Positions 33,934 through 43,254 of a DNA stretch of 64,000 nucleotides are shown one piece after another. Source of the DNA: Gordonia rubripertincta (GTDB lineage: Bacteria; Actinomycetota; Actinomycetes; Mycobacteriales; Mycobacteriaceae); contig NZ_CP136136.1 in the NCBI RefSeq assembly GCF_038024875.1, positions 2,418,001-2,482,000 on the forward strand. Direction: 5' to 3'. Within the stretch, counting starts at the first letter, position 1; each line of letters starts with the position of its first letter. Made by a program: the position numbers and the translations under genes. Below the pieces are notes generated by a model. That model was not told where the DNA came from, ran no database searches, and was given only the letters and a program-made list of their open reading frames with translations.

Positions 33934-34314
33934 ATGATTACCGACGTGGACAACGCCCATTCGTCGGAGACGGCAGCTGACGCGGAGACAGCGGCGAAAT
34001 CGTCGGCCGGAGACCGCTCACGTGACCGGACGGCGACGCCGGGGTCGGCGCCGCCGCCGATCGAACCGGCGAAGGTGGTGTACCGCTACGAGTACAACGA
34101 TCCCTACGCGCCCATGTCCACACGCAACCAGGTCCTGCTGGGCTGTGCGATCTCCGTCGTCGTGATCGCCTTCATGGTGGCCGCGCTCGTCATCGGGCGC
34201 GGATATGCCCTCGTAGCGGCCGGTCACCGATCGCCACGGTCCCCCATTCCGGTGGCGGGTAGGCGCTGGATCGGTGGTTTCGGCCCCCCGCGGTACCGGG
34301 TACCGATCCCGTAG
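33934..34314 (+). CDS. Small single-pass membrane protein, hypothetical
   Basis: From ATG 33934 the 126-aa protein has a Ser/Ala/Pro-rich hydrophilic N-terminus, the stretch KVVYRYEYNDPYAPMSTRNQ, one strong membrane helix (VLLGCAISVVVIAFMVAALV) and a short basic C-terminus. It would sit in the membrane with a long N-terminal tail, probably cytoplasmic. No family recognised. Confidence 0.55.
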   Translation: MITDVDNAHSSETAADAETAAKSSAGDRSRDRTATPGSAPPPIEPAKVVYRYEYNDPYAPMSTRNQVLLGCAISVVVIAFMVAALVIGRGYALVAAGHRSPRSPIPVAGRRWIGGFGPPRYRVPIP

Positions 34315-34919
34315 CCGGTCACCCCTGACTCACGTCGCGATGCCCGGCGGGGTGTCCGGCGTTGAGCCGCCAGCGTCGGACACCACCTACCCGACGTGAG
34401 CGGATCGGGCGTCGTCGACCCGGTCTGGTCGGACCCGACCGAGTTGACCGGCGCGAGTTTCGAGAGACGCGGCACCGGGTACAGAGATGATCCGGTCGGG
34501 TTCCTCCCCCCGATACCCGACCGGGCGGTCGGGGTTTCCCCCCAAACCCACGACCGAGGATGCCCGGGCTGAGGACCATCAGCCCGGGCACCCGCATTCT
34601 TCATGCCGTGGTCCAGCTCTGCCAGGCCGCCGCAGCGTCGCACACCGGAGACCCTCGGCAGGGTGCGGCGTGGGGCGAGGCTGCGGCACCACGGCGCCGT
34701 CCGGTCAGCCGGTCCGCACTCATCTGGCCGATACGTCTTGTCGGCGATTTCGGTGTCGAGGGTTCGAGCCCGGAGCGCGGCGGTCAGCGCGGTGATGCGG
34801 ATCACGTCAGAAAATCCAGACCCGGGAATGAATACGGACCACGGTCCGTTTACAGTAGCGATGGGTCGAACAGGCCCACGCGAACCGAGAACCACTCGCT
34901 CGTCTGGAAGGACGCAATC
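34315..34919. other. Intergenic region before yceI, with one strong hairpin
   Basis: About 600 bases with no supported gene. It has an 11-bp perfect hairpin (34561-34590) and, further on, the promoter region for the YceI gene, whose RBS GGAAGGA precedes the ATG by about seven bases. Confidence 0.5.
34561..34590 (+). terminator. Perfect 11-bp hairpin
   Basis: TGCCCGGGCTG pairs with CAGCCCGGGCA around an eight-base loop. It lies about 250 bases after the small membrane protein and may end its transcript; there is no U-tract, so it could also work on the other strand. Confidence 0.5.
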
Positions 34920-35471
34920 ATGACCGCAGCCACCACCGTCAAGGCACCGATCCCCGCCGGCACCTGGACCATCGACGCCGTCCACTCCACCGTCGGCTTC
35001 TCCGTCAAGCACCTCATGGTCAGCAAGGTGCGCGGCACCTTCGACACCTTCTCCGGCACCATCACCGTGTCCGAGGACGGCACCCCCGCCGTGCAGGCCG
35101 AGATCGACGTGACCTCGATCAACACCAAGAACGAGCAGCGCGACGGCCACATCAAGTCGGCCGACTTCTTCGACGCCGAGCAGTTCCCCAAGGCCACCTT
35201 CGTCTCCACCGGCGTCCGCCAGAACGGCGACGACTACGTCCTCGACGGTGACTTCACCCTGAAGGGCGTCACCAAGCCGGTCAGCCTGGAACTCGAGTAC
35301 AACGGCACCAACCCGGGCATGGGCCAGGGCGTGGTCGCCGGATTCGACGCCAAGACCGTCATCAACCGCAAGGACTTCGGCATCGACATCGAGATGCCGC
35401 TCGAGGGTGGCGGCGTCGTCGTCGGCGACAAGATCACCATCACGCTCGAGATCGAGGCTCTCCAGGCCTGA
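34920..35471 (+). CDS. YceI-family lipid-binding protein
   Basis: YceI proteins form a lipocalin-like barrel that binds isoprenoid-type lipids. ATG 34920 gives 183 aa with no signal peptide, so this one is probably cytoplasmic. Family blocks are clear: AGTWTIDAVHSTVGFSVKHL near residue 13, VRGTFDTFSGTITV near 38, DVTSINTKNEQRDGHIKSAD near 64, FDAEQFPKATFVST near 85, and DFTLKGVTKPVSLELEY near 113. A strong terminator-like hairpin follows at 35522. Confidence 0.95.
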   Translation: MTAATTVKAPIPAGTWTIDAVHSTVGFSVKHLMVSKVRGTFDTFSGTITVSEDGTPAVQAEIDVTSINTKNEQRDGHIKSADFFDAEQFPKATFVSTGVRQNGDDYVLDGDFTLKGVTKPVSLELEYNGTNPGMGQGVVAGFDAKTVINRKDFGIDIEMPLEGGGVVVGDKITITLEIEALQA

Positions 35472-35521
35472 TCTTCCCCAGACCCCCGGCCGGGCTCGAC
35501 ACCCCAGAGCCCGGACGGCCC

Positions 35522-35563
35522 ACAGACCGGCACCACGCATCCCCCGCGTCGGTGCCGGTCTGT
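35522..35563 (+). terminator. Intrinsic terminator after yceI
   Basis: A 13-bp perfect stem, ACAGACCGGCACC against GGTGCCGGTCTGT, extended inside by ACGC/GCGT, is followed by TCTTGT. It lies 51 bases after the YceI stop. A smaller hairpin (CCGGGCTC/GAGCCCGG) precedes it. Confidence 0.8.
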
Positions 35564-35665
35564 TCTTGTCGGGCCGGGAGGACGACCCACATCGGGACCT
35601 TTGCCGGGACACGGGCATCACGGACTTCGGTAGGCTGCGGGTACCGCCAGGAGGCAGGAGAGCCC

Positions 35666-37381
35666 ATGGGACGCAGGCGCCGCACCCGCCGTGTCGTGCC
35701 GTGGATGCGGTTGCGACGCCGCACCGCCGGGATGCTGTGGGGACTGCCCACGGTGCCGAGTCCGAGGGCGTGGGCCCGGGTCGGCCCGGACATGCGGATC
35801 CGGATCGCCCGCCACGCGACCGTCACGGCGATGATCGCCGTCGTCGTCAGCAACGCGCTGGTCGGTGTCGAGACCTTCCTGCTCGTGCAGCTCGCGTTCA
35901 ACGGCGGCCAGCTCACCTTCGCCGAGACCCTCGGCGCCCCCAACTTCCCGGCTGTCGTCGGCGCGATCGTCACCGGCATCGTGGTGAATCTGCTGCTCGG
36001 CCTGCTCGTACTCCGTCCCCAGCTGGACTGGTTCGTCAGCTGCCGGCCCGCCGACCATGCGCGTCGACGGGCCGTGCAACGCCTCCCCGCCTTCGAGCTC
36101 CTCGTCACCGTGGGTGCCTGGTTCAGTGCCGCACTGTTCTATGTGTTCGTCGCCGACGACCTCAGCGTCGCGACGGTCGCCGGTGTCGCCGTGGCGTTCA
36201 CGCTCGCCGGCCTGTCGAGTGCGTGTCTGACCTATCTGTTCGTCGAACGCGCGGCCCGACCCCTGTCCATCGTCGTCCTCGAGGACTTTCCGGCCAACCA
36301 CGTCATGAACGGCGTCCGCATCCGGCTGCTCGCGGTGTGGGCGGTGAGTTCGGCGGTGCCCATGATCGGCCTGCTCACCGTGAACGCCGGACGCTTCACC
36401 GGGATGCTGCCCGACGTCTACGGCGCCGTCGACTGGACCACCGTGATCCTCACCGTCGTCGGACTGGCCGCCGGCGCCCGCGTCATCGTCCTGGTCGGAC
36501 AGGCCATCACCGATCCGCTGACCGAGATGCGTCGGGCCGTCCACCGCGTCGACCACGGCGACTACAACGCCCGCGTCCCCGTCTACGACTCCTCGGAACT
36601 CGGTGTGCTGCAACACGGATTCAACGTGATGGTGCAGGGACTCGCCGAACGCGACCGCATGCGCGAGATCTTCGCCCGGCACGTCGGCGACACGGTCGCC
36701 GAACTCGCCATCAACGACGGCGTCGGCATGCACGGCACCAACACCGAGGTCGGTGTCCTCTTCGTCGACATCGTCGGCTCGACGCGGCTGTCTCAGAATC
36801 GCAGCCCCGACGACGTCGCCGAACTGCTCAACGCGTTCTTCAGCATCGTCTTCGACGTGGTCGACCAGCACTCCGGCTTCGTCAACAAATTCGAGGGCGA
36901 CGCCGCGCTCGCCGTCTTCGGGGCACCCGTCGAACTCGACGACCCGGCCGGACATGCGCTCGCCGCCGCCCGCGACCTCGCCGACCGCCTCGCCAAGAGC
37001 CTCGACATCCGATGGGGGATCGGCGTCTCCTACGGTGAGGTGTTCGCCGGCAACATCGGCGCCGAACGACGCTACGAATACACCGTCATCGGCGACCCGG
37101 TCAACGAATGCGCCCGCCTGTCCGACATGGCCAAGACCGGCCGCATCCCCGCCCTCGCCAGCGGTGCCGCCATCGACGCGGCCGCCGAGGAAGCCGACGA
37201 ATGGGAACTCCTCGGCAGCCGCATCATGCGTGGCCGCACCCAGCCCACCGAGTTCTACGCCCCCACCGAACTCGTCGAACGGCTCGCATCGTCGCGCAAC
37301 CTGATCGCCGAGTTGCTGCGTCCGGCCCGGCGCATCGTCGGCGCCGGCCCGCTCCGGCTCATGACGTTCTTCGGCGGCTGA
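35666..37381 (+). CDS. Membrane-bound class III adenylate/guanylate cyclase with HAMP domain
   Basis: Makes a cyclic nucleotide at the membrane. ATG 35666 (after GGAGA) gives 571 aa. Six hydrophobic segments occupy residues about 50-280, then a HAMP domain (PLTEMRRAVHRVDHGDYNAR), then the cyclase domain from about 355: LFVDIVGSTRLSQNRSPDDV with the metal Asp, FVNKFEGDAALAVFG with a Lys-x-x-Gly-Asp purine/metal block, and YTVIGDPVNECARLSDMAK with the transition-state Asn and the Arg. The domain order is that of the mycobacterial Rv1318c/Rv3645 group, in which HAMP couples membrane state to activity. Lys in the substrate block favours ATP, by family knowledge. Confidence 0.93.
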   Translation: MGRRRRTRRVVPWMRLRRRTAGMLWGLPTVPSPRAWARVGPDMRIRIARHATVTAMIAVVVSNALVGVETFLLVQLAFNGGQLTFAETLGAPNFPAVVGAIVTGIVVNLLLGLLVLRPQLDWFVSCRPADHARRRAVQRLPAFELLVTVGAWFSAALFYVFVADDLSVATVAGVAVAFTLAGLSSACLTYLFVERAARPLSIVVLEDFPANHVMNGVRIRLLAVWAVSSAVPMIGLLTVNAGRFTGMLPDVYGAVDWTTVILTVVGLAAGARVIVLVGQAITDPLTEMRRAVHRVDHGDYNARVPVYDSSELGVLQHGFNVMVQGLAERDRMREIFARHVGDTVAELAINDGVGMHGTNTEVGVLFVDIVGSTRLSQNRSPDDVAELLNAFFSIVFDVVDQHSGFVNKFEGDAALAVFGAPVELDDPAGHALAAARDLADRLAKSLDIRWGIGVSYGEVFAGNIGAERRYEYTVIGDPVNECARLSDMAKTGRIPALASGAAIDAAAEEADEWELLGSRIMRGRTQPTEFYAPTELVERLASSRNLIAELLRPARRIVGAGPLRLMTFFGG

Positions 37382-37503
37382 GACCAGGTCGCCGAGGCCG
37401 CGTGCTCGAGACGAATCGTTGACGCCGTTCGGGGCCGTCAATAGCGTGGACCGCAGGGTCTCGGCGACGACGCCGGGCCACACACCATCTCAGGGGGCTG
37501 CGA

Positions 37504-38391
37504 ATGAACGGTTGGACGTCAGCGAACATTCCGGATCAGACAGGTCGCACCGTCGTGGTCACCGGCGCCAACAGCGGACTCGGCGCGGAGACGGCGAAAG
37601 CGCTGGTCGGCGCCGGGGCCTCGGTCATCCTGGCGTGTCGCAACACCGCCAAGGCCGATGCCGTGGCGTCGAAGCTGGGACCCAACGCGACCGTTGCCCA
37701 GCTCGATCTGGCGGACCTGTCGTCCGTCCGTGCGTTTGCGTCGAGCTTCACCGGCGCCGACGTCCTGATCAACAATGCGGGTCTCATGGCCGTGCCGCTC
37801 CGACGCACCGCCGACGGCTTCGAGATGCAGATCGGCACAAACCATCTGGGCCACTTCGCGCTCACCGCGCTGCTGCTGCCGAAGATCACCGACCGCGTCG
37901 TCACCGTGTCGTCGGGCGTGCACCAGATCGGCAACATCCAGCTCGACGACCTCAACTGGGAGAAGCGTCGTTACCGTCGCTGGCAGGCCTACGGTGATTC
38001 CAAGATGGCCAACCTCATGTTCGGACTCGAACTCGCCAAGCGGTTGGCGGAGGCCGGCTCGTCGAAGCAGTCGTTCATCGCCCACCCCGGTTATGCCGCA
38101 ACGGAATTGCAGGGCCGGAGCGAGAACTTCATGGATGTCCTGGCGAAGCTGTCGAACAAGCTGCCCATCGCGCAGCCGGCCGCCGACGGAGCCCTGCCGC
38201 AGCTGTACGCCGCGACAATGTCGGGCCTGCCGTCGGGTACGTACTACGGACCGACCAAGTTCTTCGGGCTGCACGGCGCACCCGGACGGAACAAGTACAA
38301 GAAAGCCGCCGATGACGCGGAGTTCCGTGCGGCGCTGTGGGCGGAGTCGGAGAAGCTGACCGGGGAGAAGTTCGACGTGGCGGCAAGCTGA
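37504..38391 (+). CDS. Short-chain dehydrogenase/reductase
   Basis: NAD(P)-dependent oxidoreductase of 295 aa, of the type often named retinol-dehydrogenase-like in actinobacteria. TGANSGLGAETAKALVGAGA near residue 20, INNAGLMAVPLRRT near 90, VVTVSSGVHQIGN near 135 (Ser) and YGDSKMANLMFGLELAKRL near 163 (Tyr and Lys) make a complete active site. ATG 37504. It ends at a strong bidirectional hairpin. Substrate unknown. Confidence 0.92.
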   Translation: MNGWTSANIPDQTGRTVVVTGANSGLGAETAKALVGAGASVILACRNTAKADAVASKLGPNATVAQLDLADLSSVRAFASSFTGADVLINNAGLMAVPLRRTADGFEMQIGTNHLGHFALTALLLPKITDRVVTVSSGVHQIGNIQLDDLNWEKRRYRRWQAYGDSKMANLMFGLELAKRLAEAGSSKQSFIAHPGYAATELQGRSENFMDVLAKLSNKLPIAQPAADGALPQLYAATMSGLPSGTYYGPTKFFGLHGAPGRNKYKKAADDAEFRAALWAESEKLTGEKFDVAAS

Positions 38392-38405
38392 CCGCCTGCT
38401 GACAG

Positions 38406-38450
38406 AAAGTGCGGGATGAGTGCCGGAAAACGGCTCTCATCCCGCACTTT
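38406..38450. terminator. Bidirectional terminator between convergent genes
   Basis: A perfect 15-bp stem, AAAGTGCGGGATGAG against CTCATCCCGCACTTT, is extended by GCCG/CGGC around a GAAAA loop. A-rich on one side and T-rich on the other, it can end both the SDR and the convergent secreted-protein transcript. Confidence 0.88.
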
Positions 38451-38471
38451 GTGTCTGGGGGTTCGCGGTGA

Positions 38472-38984
38472 CTACTCGACCGAGAAGGCGATGCTGTTCG
38501 ACGCGCCGGAGACCAGGTCGGTGACGCGGATGGTGAAGTTGCCGCCGCCCTTGAAGAAGTAGGACTTCACCGCGGTGCAGTCCTGCGTCTTGTACAGCGC
38601 GGCTTCCTTGGGCACCTTGGGTCCGGCGAGGCGGACCTCCATGCGGCACTCGTTGCCGTCGACGATGGGGCCGGCGTCGATGATGGAGTTCCAGCGCACG
38701 CCGAGACGCGAGTTCTTCGGGAAGGTGCCCGGGGTGATCTCGCGAGCGCCCTTCGGGTTGTAGACCCAGACGTTGATGGACTTCACGCCGTTGCGCGCGT
38801 CGGGGCGGCCGAGCTTGCCGTAGTGGGTGACCTTGTCGCCCGACGAGCCGAACGCCGAGCTTCCGGAGTCCAGGCTGCCGCTGGCGCTACCGAACAGATC
38901 GCCGATCGGGTCGGCGGTCGCCGGAGCGATCGGGATCAGCATGGCGGCAGCAGCCAGCAGGCCGGCGATACCGGTGCGCTTCAT
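38472..38984 (-). CDS. Secreted protein of unknown function
   Basis: A Sec signal peptide (MKRTGIAGLLAAAAMLIPIA, with a likely cut after PATA) precedes a mature part of about 145 aa. A Ser/Gly-rich linker leads to a beta-rich domain with KSINVWVYNPKGAREITPGT and NECRMEVRLAGPKVPKEA; two Cys (NEC... and QDC...) could form a disulphide. Neither repeats nor a catalytic motif are visible. Small exported beta-sandwich proteins of this sort are common in mycolate actinobacteria, but I cannot assign a family. Confidence 0.75.
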   Translation of the reverse strand: MKRTGIAGLLAAAAMLIPIAPATADPIGDLFGSASGSLDSGSSAFGSSGDKVTHYGKLGRPDARNGVKSINVWVYNPKGAREITPGTFPKNSRLGVRWNSIIDAGPIVDGNECRMEVRLAGPKVPKEAALYKTQDCTAVKSYFFKGGGNFTIRVTDLVSGASNSIAFSVE

Positions 38985-39272
38985 CGAGTTCCCCCTTGCA
39001 ACGATTTATAACGGAATGATTAAAGCATCGACTCGAAACGCTTGCTGTGGGCCACTTCACAAACCAGCGCTCATGTGGCGACCGGAAGGGCGCCGGGCCA
39101 CCACCGAGGCCGGCTGAGAACGGCCTGAGCTGCGCCGACGATCGGCGAGGTGCTGCTGAAAAATGTGAGGGACGCCTCGTTGGTGAAAAGGATTCGAATG
39201 GTGCGAATCGCTCACTCGGTCGTTCGCGCTCACCGTCGAGGGTCGGCGCGAAAAGACTCGGGGAGTGAATCA

Positions 39273-39288
39273 TCGAACGTGCGTTCGA
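39273..39288. promoter_or_regulatory. LexA (SOS) box upstream of alkB
   Basis: TCGAAC-N4-GTTCGA, a perfect palindrome and an exact match to the mycobacterial/actinobacterial SOS box. It ends 21 bases before the ATG at 39310, so LexA binding would block transcription. Confidence 0.85.
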
Positions 39289-39309
39289 TTCGAGTGTACG
39301 GTGGGATGC

Positions 39310-39939
39310 ATGTCCATCGGCATCCAGGGATCGTTGTTCGCCGAGGCGGCCGCGGAGCCGGCCCTGTCGGACCTGTCGACCTCGGTGACGCGGCGTCCGC
39401 TCACCGACGGCGCGTGGGTAGATCTGTGCCCGGGCTGGATCAGCGGTCCGGATGAGTTGTTCGATCGGCTTCGACGCGATGTCCCGTGGCGGGCCGAGCG
39501 GCGGCAGATGTACGACCGCGTCGTCGACGTCCCGCGGCTGGTCTCGATCTACCAGAAGGACGATCCATTCCCGGATGGGTTGATCACCGAGATGCGCTCA
39601 TCGTTGTCGCGGTATTACCGCGACGAGCTGCCCGAAGGGTTCGCGACCGCCGGGATCAGTCTGTACCGCGACGGCAACGACTCCGTCGCCTGGCACGGGG
39701 ACCGTATCGGCCGAGCGTCGACACACGACACGATGGTCGCGATCATCTCCCTCGGCGCCCCGCGGCCGCTCATGCTGCGGCCGCGGGGCGGCGGGAAGTC
39801 GTTGAAGTTCACCCTGTCGTCCGGTGACCTGCTGGTCATGGGCGGCAGCTGCCAGCGCACCTGGGAACATGCGGTACCCAAGGTGCGCGGCGTCGGCGCC
39901 CGGATCAGCATCCAGATGCGGCCGCCGGGGGTGTGGTGA
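39310..39939 (+). CDS. alkB: AlkB-type Fe(II)/2-oxoglutarate dioxygenase, DNA repair
   Basis: Removes alkyl groups from damaged DNA bases by oxidation. At 209 aa it has the length of this compact group. Iron ligands: the His-x-Asp pair in SVAWHGDRIGRAS near residue 136 and the distal His in TWEHAVPKV near 193; the 2-oxoglutarate Arg is in GARISIQMRPP. ATG 39310 lies 21 bases after a perfect LexA box, so it is probably induced by DNA damage. Adjacent genes are unrelated. Confidence 0.9.
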   Translation: MSIGIQGSLFAEAAAEPALSDLSTSVTRRPLTDGAWVDLCPGWISGPDELFDRLRRDVPWRAERRQMYDRVVDVPRLVSIYQKDDPFPDGLITEMRSSLSRYYRDELPEGFATAGISLYRDGNDSVAWHGDRIGRASTHDTMVAIISLGAPRPLMLRPRGGGKSLKFTLSSGDLLVMGGSCQRTWEHAVPKVRGVGARISIQMRPPGVW

Positions 39940-39997
39940 CCGGCACTCGGGATGTCGACGTTGTGGACGCCGTATACCCACAACCTCGACGAAATCC

Positions 39998-41719
39998 CTA
40001 GCCGGCGTTGGAGATCGGCGTGATCGGCAACCGCAGCGCGGCCGGCGCATGGTCGGGCACCGTCGGTCGGGCCGGCGGTACCGGGGCGACCGGCTCGTAG
40101 GACGCCCCGAGTTCTGGGCGCGGGTCGGCCTCGCCGGCATTCGGCCACATGGCGAGAGCCCGTTCGGCCTGAGCGGTGATCGTCAGCGACGGGTTCACGC
40201 CCAGGTTCGCCGACACCGTCGAACCGTCGACGATGTGCAGCCCCGGATGGTTGAACACGCGGTGATACGGATCCACGACGCCGTCGGCGGCGGACCGCCC
40301 GATCGAGCAACCGCCCAGGAAGTGCGCGGTCATCGGGATGTTCAGCCAGTCGACGACGGAACCGCCGGCGTCGCCGTCGATCTCGTCGGCCATCTTGCGG
40401 ACGGCTTCGTGGCCGACGGGGATCCAGGTCGGCGGGGGATCGCCGTCACCCTGCTTGCTGCGCAGCATCGGACCGAAACGACCACGGCGGGCGAACAGTT
40501 CGAGGGAGTTGTCGGCGGTCTGCATCACCAGGGCGATGATCGTGCGCTCCGACCAGCGTCGAACCGAGAGTCCACGCAAGGTGACCAGCGGGTGCCGGAT
40601 CATCTCCACGATCGCCGCGAGCGGGCGCGGCAGGCGGCCGTCACCGTCGATGAGCATCGCCTGCAACAGCCCGATCAGGTTGCTGCCCTTGCCGTATCGC
40701 ACCGGCTCGATGTGCGTGTGCTCGTTCGGATGGAACGACGACGTGATCGCCACACCCTCGGTGTAGTCGACCTTCAGGTCGGTGGCGGTCGCCGCCAGGA
40801 CGGCCTCCGAGTTGGTGCGCACCACCTTGCCCAGACGCGACGAGAGGCCGGGCAGGTTGCCACTCTGCTGCATGTTCAGCAGCAACTTGTTGGTGCCGTA
40901 CGTGCCGGCCGCGAACACCACGTGATCGGCGGTGAACGAACGGCGGCCTCGACGCGACCGGCGTCGACCGGTTCGATGCGATCCGACCGTGTACCCGCCG
41001 TCCGACAGCGGGCGGACGGTGTCGACGGTCGTCATCGGGATGACGGTCGCACCGGCCTGTTCGGCGAGATACAGATAGTTCTTGACCAGGGTGTTCTTCG
41101 CGCCGACCGGGCAGCCGGTCATGCACGCGCCGCAGTCCGTGCAGCCGGTGCGGGCGGGGCCGGCACCGCCGAAGAACGGGTCCTCGACGGTCTTGCCCGG
41201 CTCGCCGAAGAAGACGCCGACGGGGGTGTGGACGAAGGTGTCGCCGGCGCCCATGTCCTCGGCGACCTTGCGCATGACGCGGTCGGCGGGCGTGACCTTC
41301 GGGTAGGTGGTCACGCCGAGCATGCGGGATGCCTGGTCGTAGTAGGGGTCGAGTTCGGCGGCCCAGTCGGTGATCCGACCCCAGTGCGGGTCGTCGAAGA
41401 ACGCGGGGAGAGGTCGGTAGAGCGTGTTCGCGTAGTTCAGCGAGCCGCCGCCGACGCCGGCACCGGCCATGACCAGCACGTCGCGCAGCAGGTGCATCCG
41501 CTGCACGCCGAACATGCCCAGGGCCGGGGCCCACACGTAATCCCTGAGGCGCCAACTGGTCTTGGGCAGGTCGGCGTCGGCGAACCGACGGCCCGACTCG
41601 ATGACCGCGACTCGATAACCCTTCTCGGTCAGGCGGAGTGCGGCCACCGAGCCGCCGAATCCGGAACCGATGACGATGGCGTCGTAGTGGTCGACGTCGT
41701 TGCGACCGGGTCGTTTCAC
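39998..41719 (-). CDS. GMC oxidoreductase, ChoD-like
   Basis: FAD enzyme resembling mycobacterial ChoD (cholesterol-oxidase-like). The FAD motif AIVIGSGFGGSVAALRLTEK starts near residue 12, GAGVGGGSLNYANTLY is near 82, and ARTGCTDCGACMTGCPVGAK near 185 is a Cys-rich, ferredoxin-like stretch. The active-site region TAHFLGGCSIG is near 485 and DGSTVSANLGVNPSLTITAQ near 520. The last residues, PISNAG, recall the end of the M. tuberculosis protein as I remember it. GTG 41719 overlaps the stop of the monooxygenase as GTGA, so the two are coupled. Whether it acts on sterols is unproven. Confidence 0.87.
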   Translation of the reverse strand: MKRPGRNDVDHYDAIVIGSGFGGSVAALRLTEKGYRVAVIESGRRFADADLPKTSWRLRDYVWAPALGMFGVQRMHLLRDVLVMAGAGVGGGSLNYANTLYRPLPAFFDDPHWGRITDWAAELDPYYDQASRMLGVTTYPKVTPADRVMRKVAEDMGAGDTFVHTPVGVFFGEPGKTVEDPFFGGAGPARTGCTDCGACMTGCPVGAKNTLVKNYLYLAEQAGATVIPMTTVDTVRPLSDGGYTVGSHRTGRRRSRRGRRSFTADHVVFAAGTYGTNKLLLNMQQSGNLPGLSSRLGKVVRTNSEAVLAATATDLKVDYTEGVAITSSFHPNEHTHIEPVRYGKGSNLIGLLQAMLIDGDGRLPRPLAAIVEMIRHPLVTLRGLSVRRWSERTIIALVMQTADNSLELFARRGRFGPMLRSKQGDGDPPPTWIPVGHEAVRKMADEIDGDAGGSVVDWLNIPMTAHFLGGCSIGRSAADGVVDPYHRVFNHPGLHIVDGSTVSANLGVNPSLTITAQAERALAMWPNAGEADPRPELGASYEPVAPVPPARPTVPDHAPAALRLPITPISNAG

Positions 41720-43254
41720 TGGGCGAGGGTCCTTTCGGGATCGGTGTCGGTGGCGGTGGCGTCGACGGTTTCGGGAACGGCCGGGATGGCGTCGTCGAAG
41801 CGGTGGTCGGCGGCTTCGAAGGACGCCATCTGGCGGCGGAAGTCGCTGGTGAACTTGGGCCACATCACCGAGTTGCGGCCGGTCGAGTCGAGGTACCAGC
41901 TCGAGCACCCGCCCGAATTCCACACGGTGCGTTCCAGTTCGGGGTCGAGGTCGGCGTTGTAGGCGTCCTGCGCGGCCTGGGTGACCTCGAAGGTCGAGTG
42001 CCCGGATCGGGTGACCTCGGCGATCGCCTGGGACATGTAGTACGCCTGCGGCTCGAGCATCAGCACGATCGAGCTGTGGCCCAGGTTGGTGTTGGGGCCG
42101 TACAGGAAAAAGAGATTCGGGAAGCCGTGGACCTCGACGCCGCGGTAGGCGCGCGGCGATCCCTGCCAGGCCTCGGCCAGGGTGCGGCCGTCACGGCCGG
42201 TGACGGCCTTCGCGATGGGTGGCTGGGTGGGGGTGAACCCGGTGGCGAAGACGACGGTGTCGACCTCGTGCTCACGACCCTGATCGTCGACGGCGCCGTT
42301 CGCGGTGAGGCGGGTGATGGCGCCGGTCACAGTGGCGTTGTCGCGCTGCAGGGCGGGGAACCACTTGTTGGTCAACAGCATCCGCTTGCAGCCGATGGTG
42401 TACTCGGGGGTGAGGCGCTTGCGCAGGGCGCGGTCACGGACCTGGACCCTGAGTTGCACCAGGGCAAGGGTTTTCGCGATCGGCAGCAGCTTGGGGTTGC
42501 GGGCCATCATCAGCACGTAGGCCTCGCGGTAGGCCCACACCATCTTGCGGACCAGGCGGTGCACGCCGGGGACGCGCTTGTAGAGGGCGCGTTCCATCGG
42601 GCCGATGTTGCGGTCCAGGCGCGGCACGACCCAGGCGGGGGTGCGCTGGAAGACGGTGAGATGTCCGACGGTGTCGACGATCTCGGGCACGATCTGGATC
42701 GCCGATGCGCCGGTGCCGACGATGGCGACCTTGCGTCCGCGCAGGTCGTGGGTGTGATCCCACTGGGCGGAGTGGAACATCGTCCCGGTGAACTCGTCGG
42801 CACCCGGAACCTCGGGGAGGCCCGGCTCGGACAATGCGCCCGGCGCGGCGACGAGGAAGCGGGTCCGGATCCGACCCTGTGTCGTGTCGACGACCCACTC
42901 CTGCGCGGCGCCATCCCAGCGAGCGGCGGTCAGCGCGCAGTTGTAGCGGATCTGATCCTCGTAATCGGCTGCGACCGAACGCAGGTAGTTGTGGATCTCG
43001 TGGCGCCGGCCGTAGGTGTGGGACCAGTCCGGGTTCGGCGCGAACGACAGCGAGTAGAGCGAGGTCGGGACGTCGCAGGCCGCGCCGGGATAGTCGTTCT
43101 CGCGCCAGACCCCGCCGGCGCCCTCGGCGCGCTCGATCGCGAGGGTCGTCAGACCGGGATGGTCCTTGCGGAGCCGGTGCAGTGCGGCGAGGCCGCCGAA
43201 TCCGACGCCGACGACGAGAACGTCGACGTGGTCGGGCAGCGAGATGTCAGCCAT
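41716..43254 (-). CDS. Flavin-containing (Baeyer-Villiger-type) monooxygenase
   Basis: A 512-aa NADPH/FAD oxygenase. The first Rossmann motif is VLVVGVGFGGLAALHRLRKD near residue 11; the second, KVAIVGTGASAIQIVPEIVD, is near 175; between them, FVAAPGALSEP-like text and GTMFHSAQWDH stand where Baeyer-Villiger enzymes have FxGxxxHxxxW. The C-terminal VVFATGFTPTQPP is the usual ATG-type motif. It sits between the TetR regulator (8-base overlap) and the ChoD-like oxidase, suggesting breakdown of a ketone or sterol-like compound. Confidence 0.88.
   Translation of the reverse strand: MADISLPDHVDVLVVGVGFGGLAALHRLRKDHPGLTTLAIERAEGAGGVWRENDYPGAACDVPTSLYSLSFAPNPDWSHTYGRRHEIHNYLRSVAADYEDQIRYNCALTAARWDGAAQEWVVDTTQGRIRTRFLVAAPGALSEPGLPEVPGADEFTGTMFHSAQWDHTHDLRGRKVAIVGTGASAIQIVPEIVDTVGHLTVFQRTPAWVVPRLDRNIGPMERALYKRVPGVHRLVRKMVWAYREAYVLMMARNPKLLPIAKTLALVQLRVQVRDRALRKRLTPEYTIGCKRMLLTNKWFPALQRDNATVTGAITRLTANGAVDDQGREHEVDTVVFATGFTPTQPPIAKAVTGRDGRTLAEAWQGSPRAYRGVEVHGFPNLFFLYGPNTNLGHSSIVLMLEPQAYYMSQAIAEVTRSGHSTFEVTQAAQDAYNADLDPELERTVWNSGGCSSWYLDSTGRNSVMWPKFTSDFRRQMASFEAADHRFDDAIPAVPETVDATATDTDPERTLAQ

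Noticed and set aside
34224..35621. Long minus-strand frame antisense to yceI
   Set aside because: It lies opposite a clear YceI gene, and its repetitive Gly/Val/Asp content is a codon-mirror effect.
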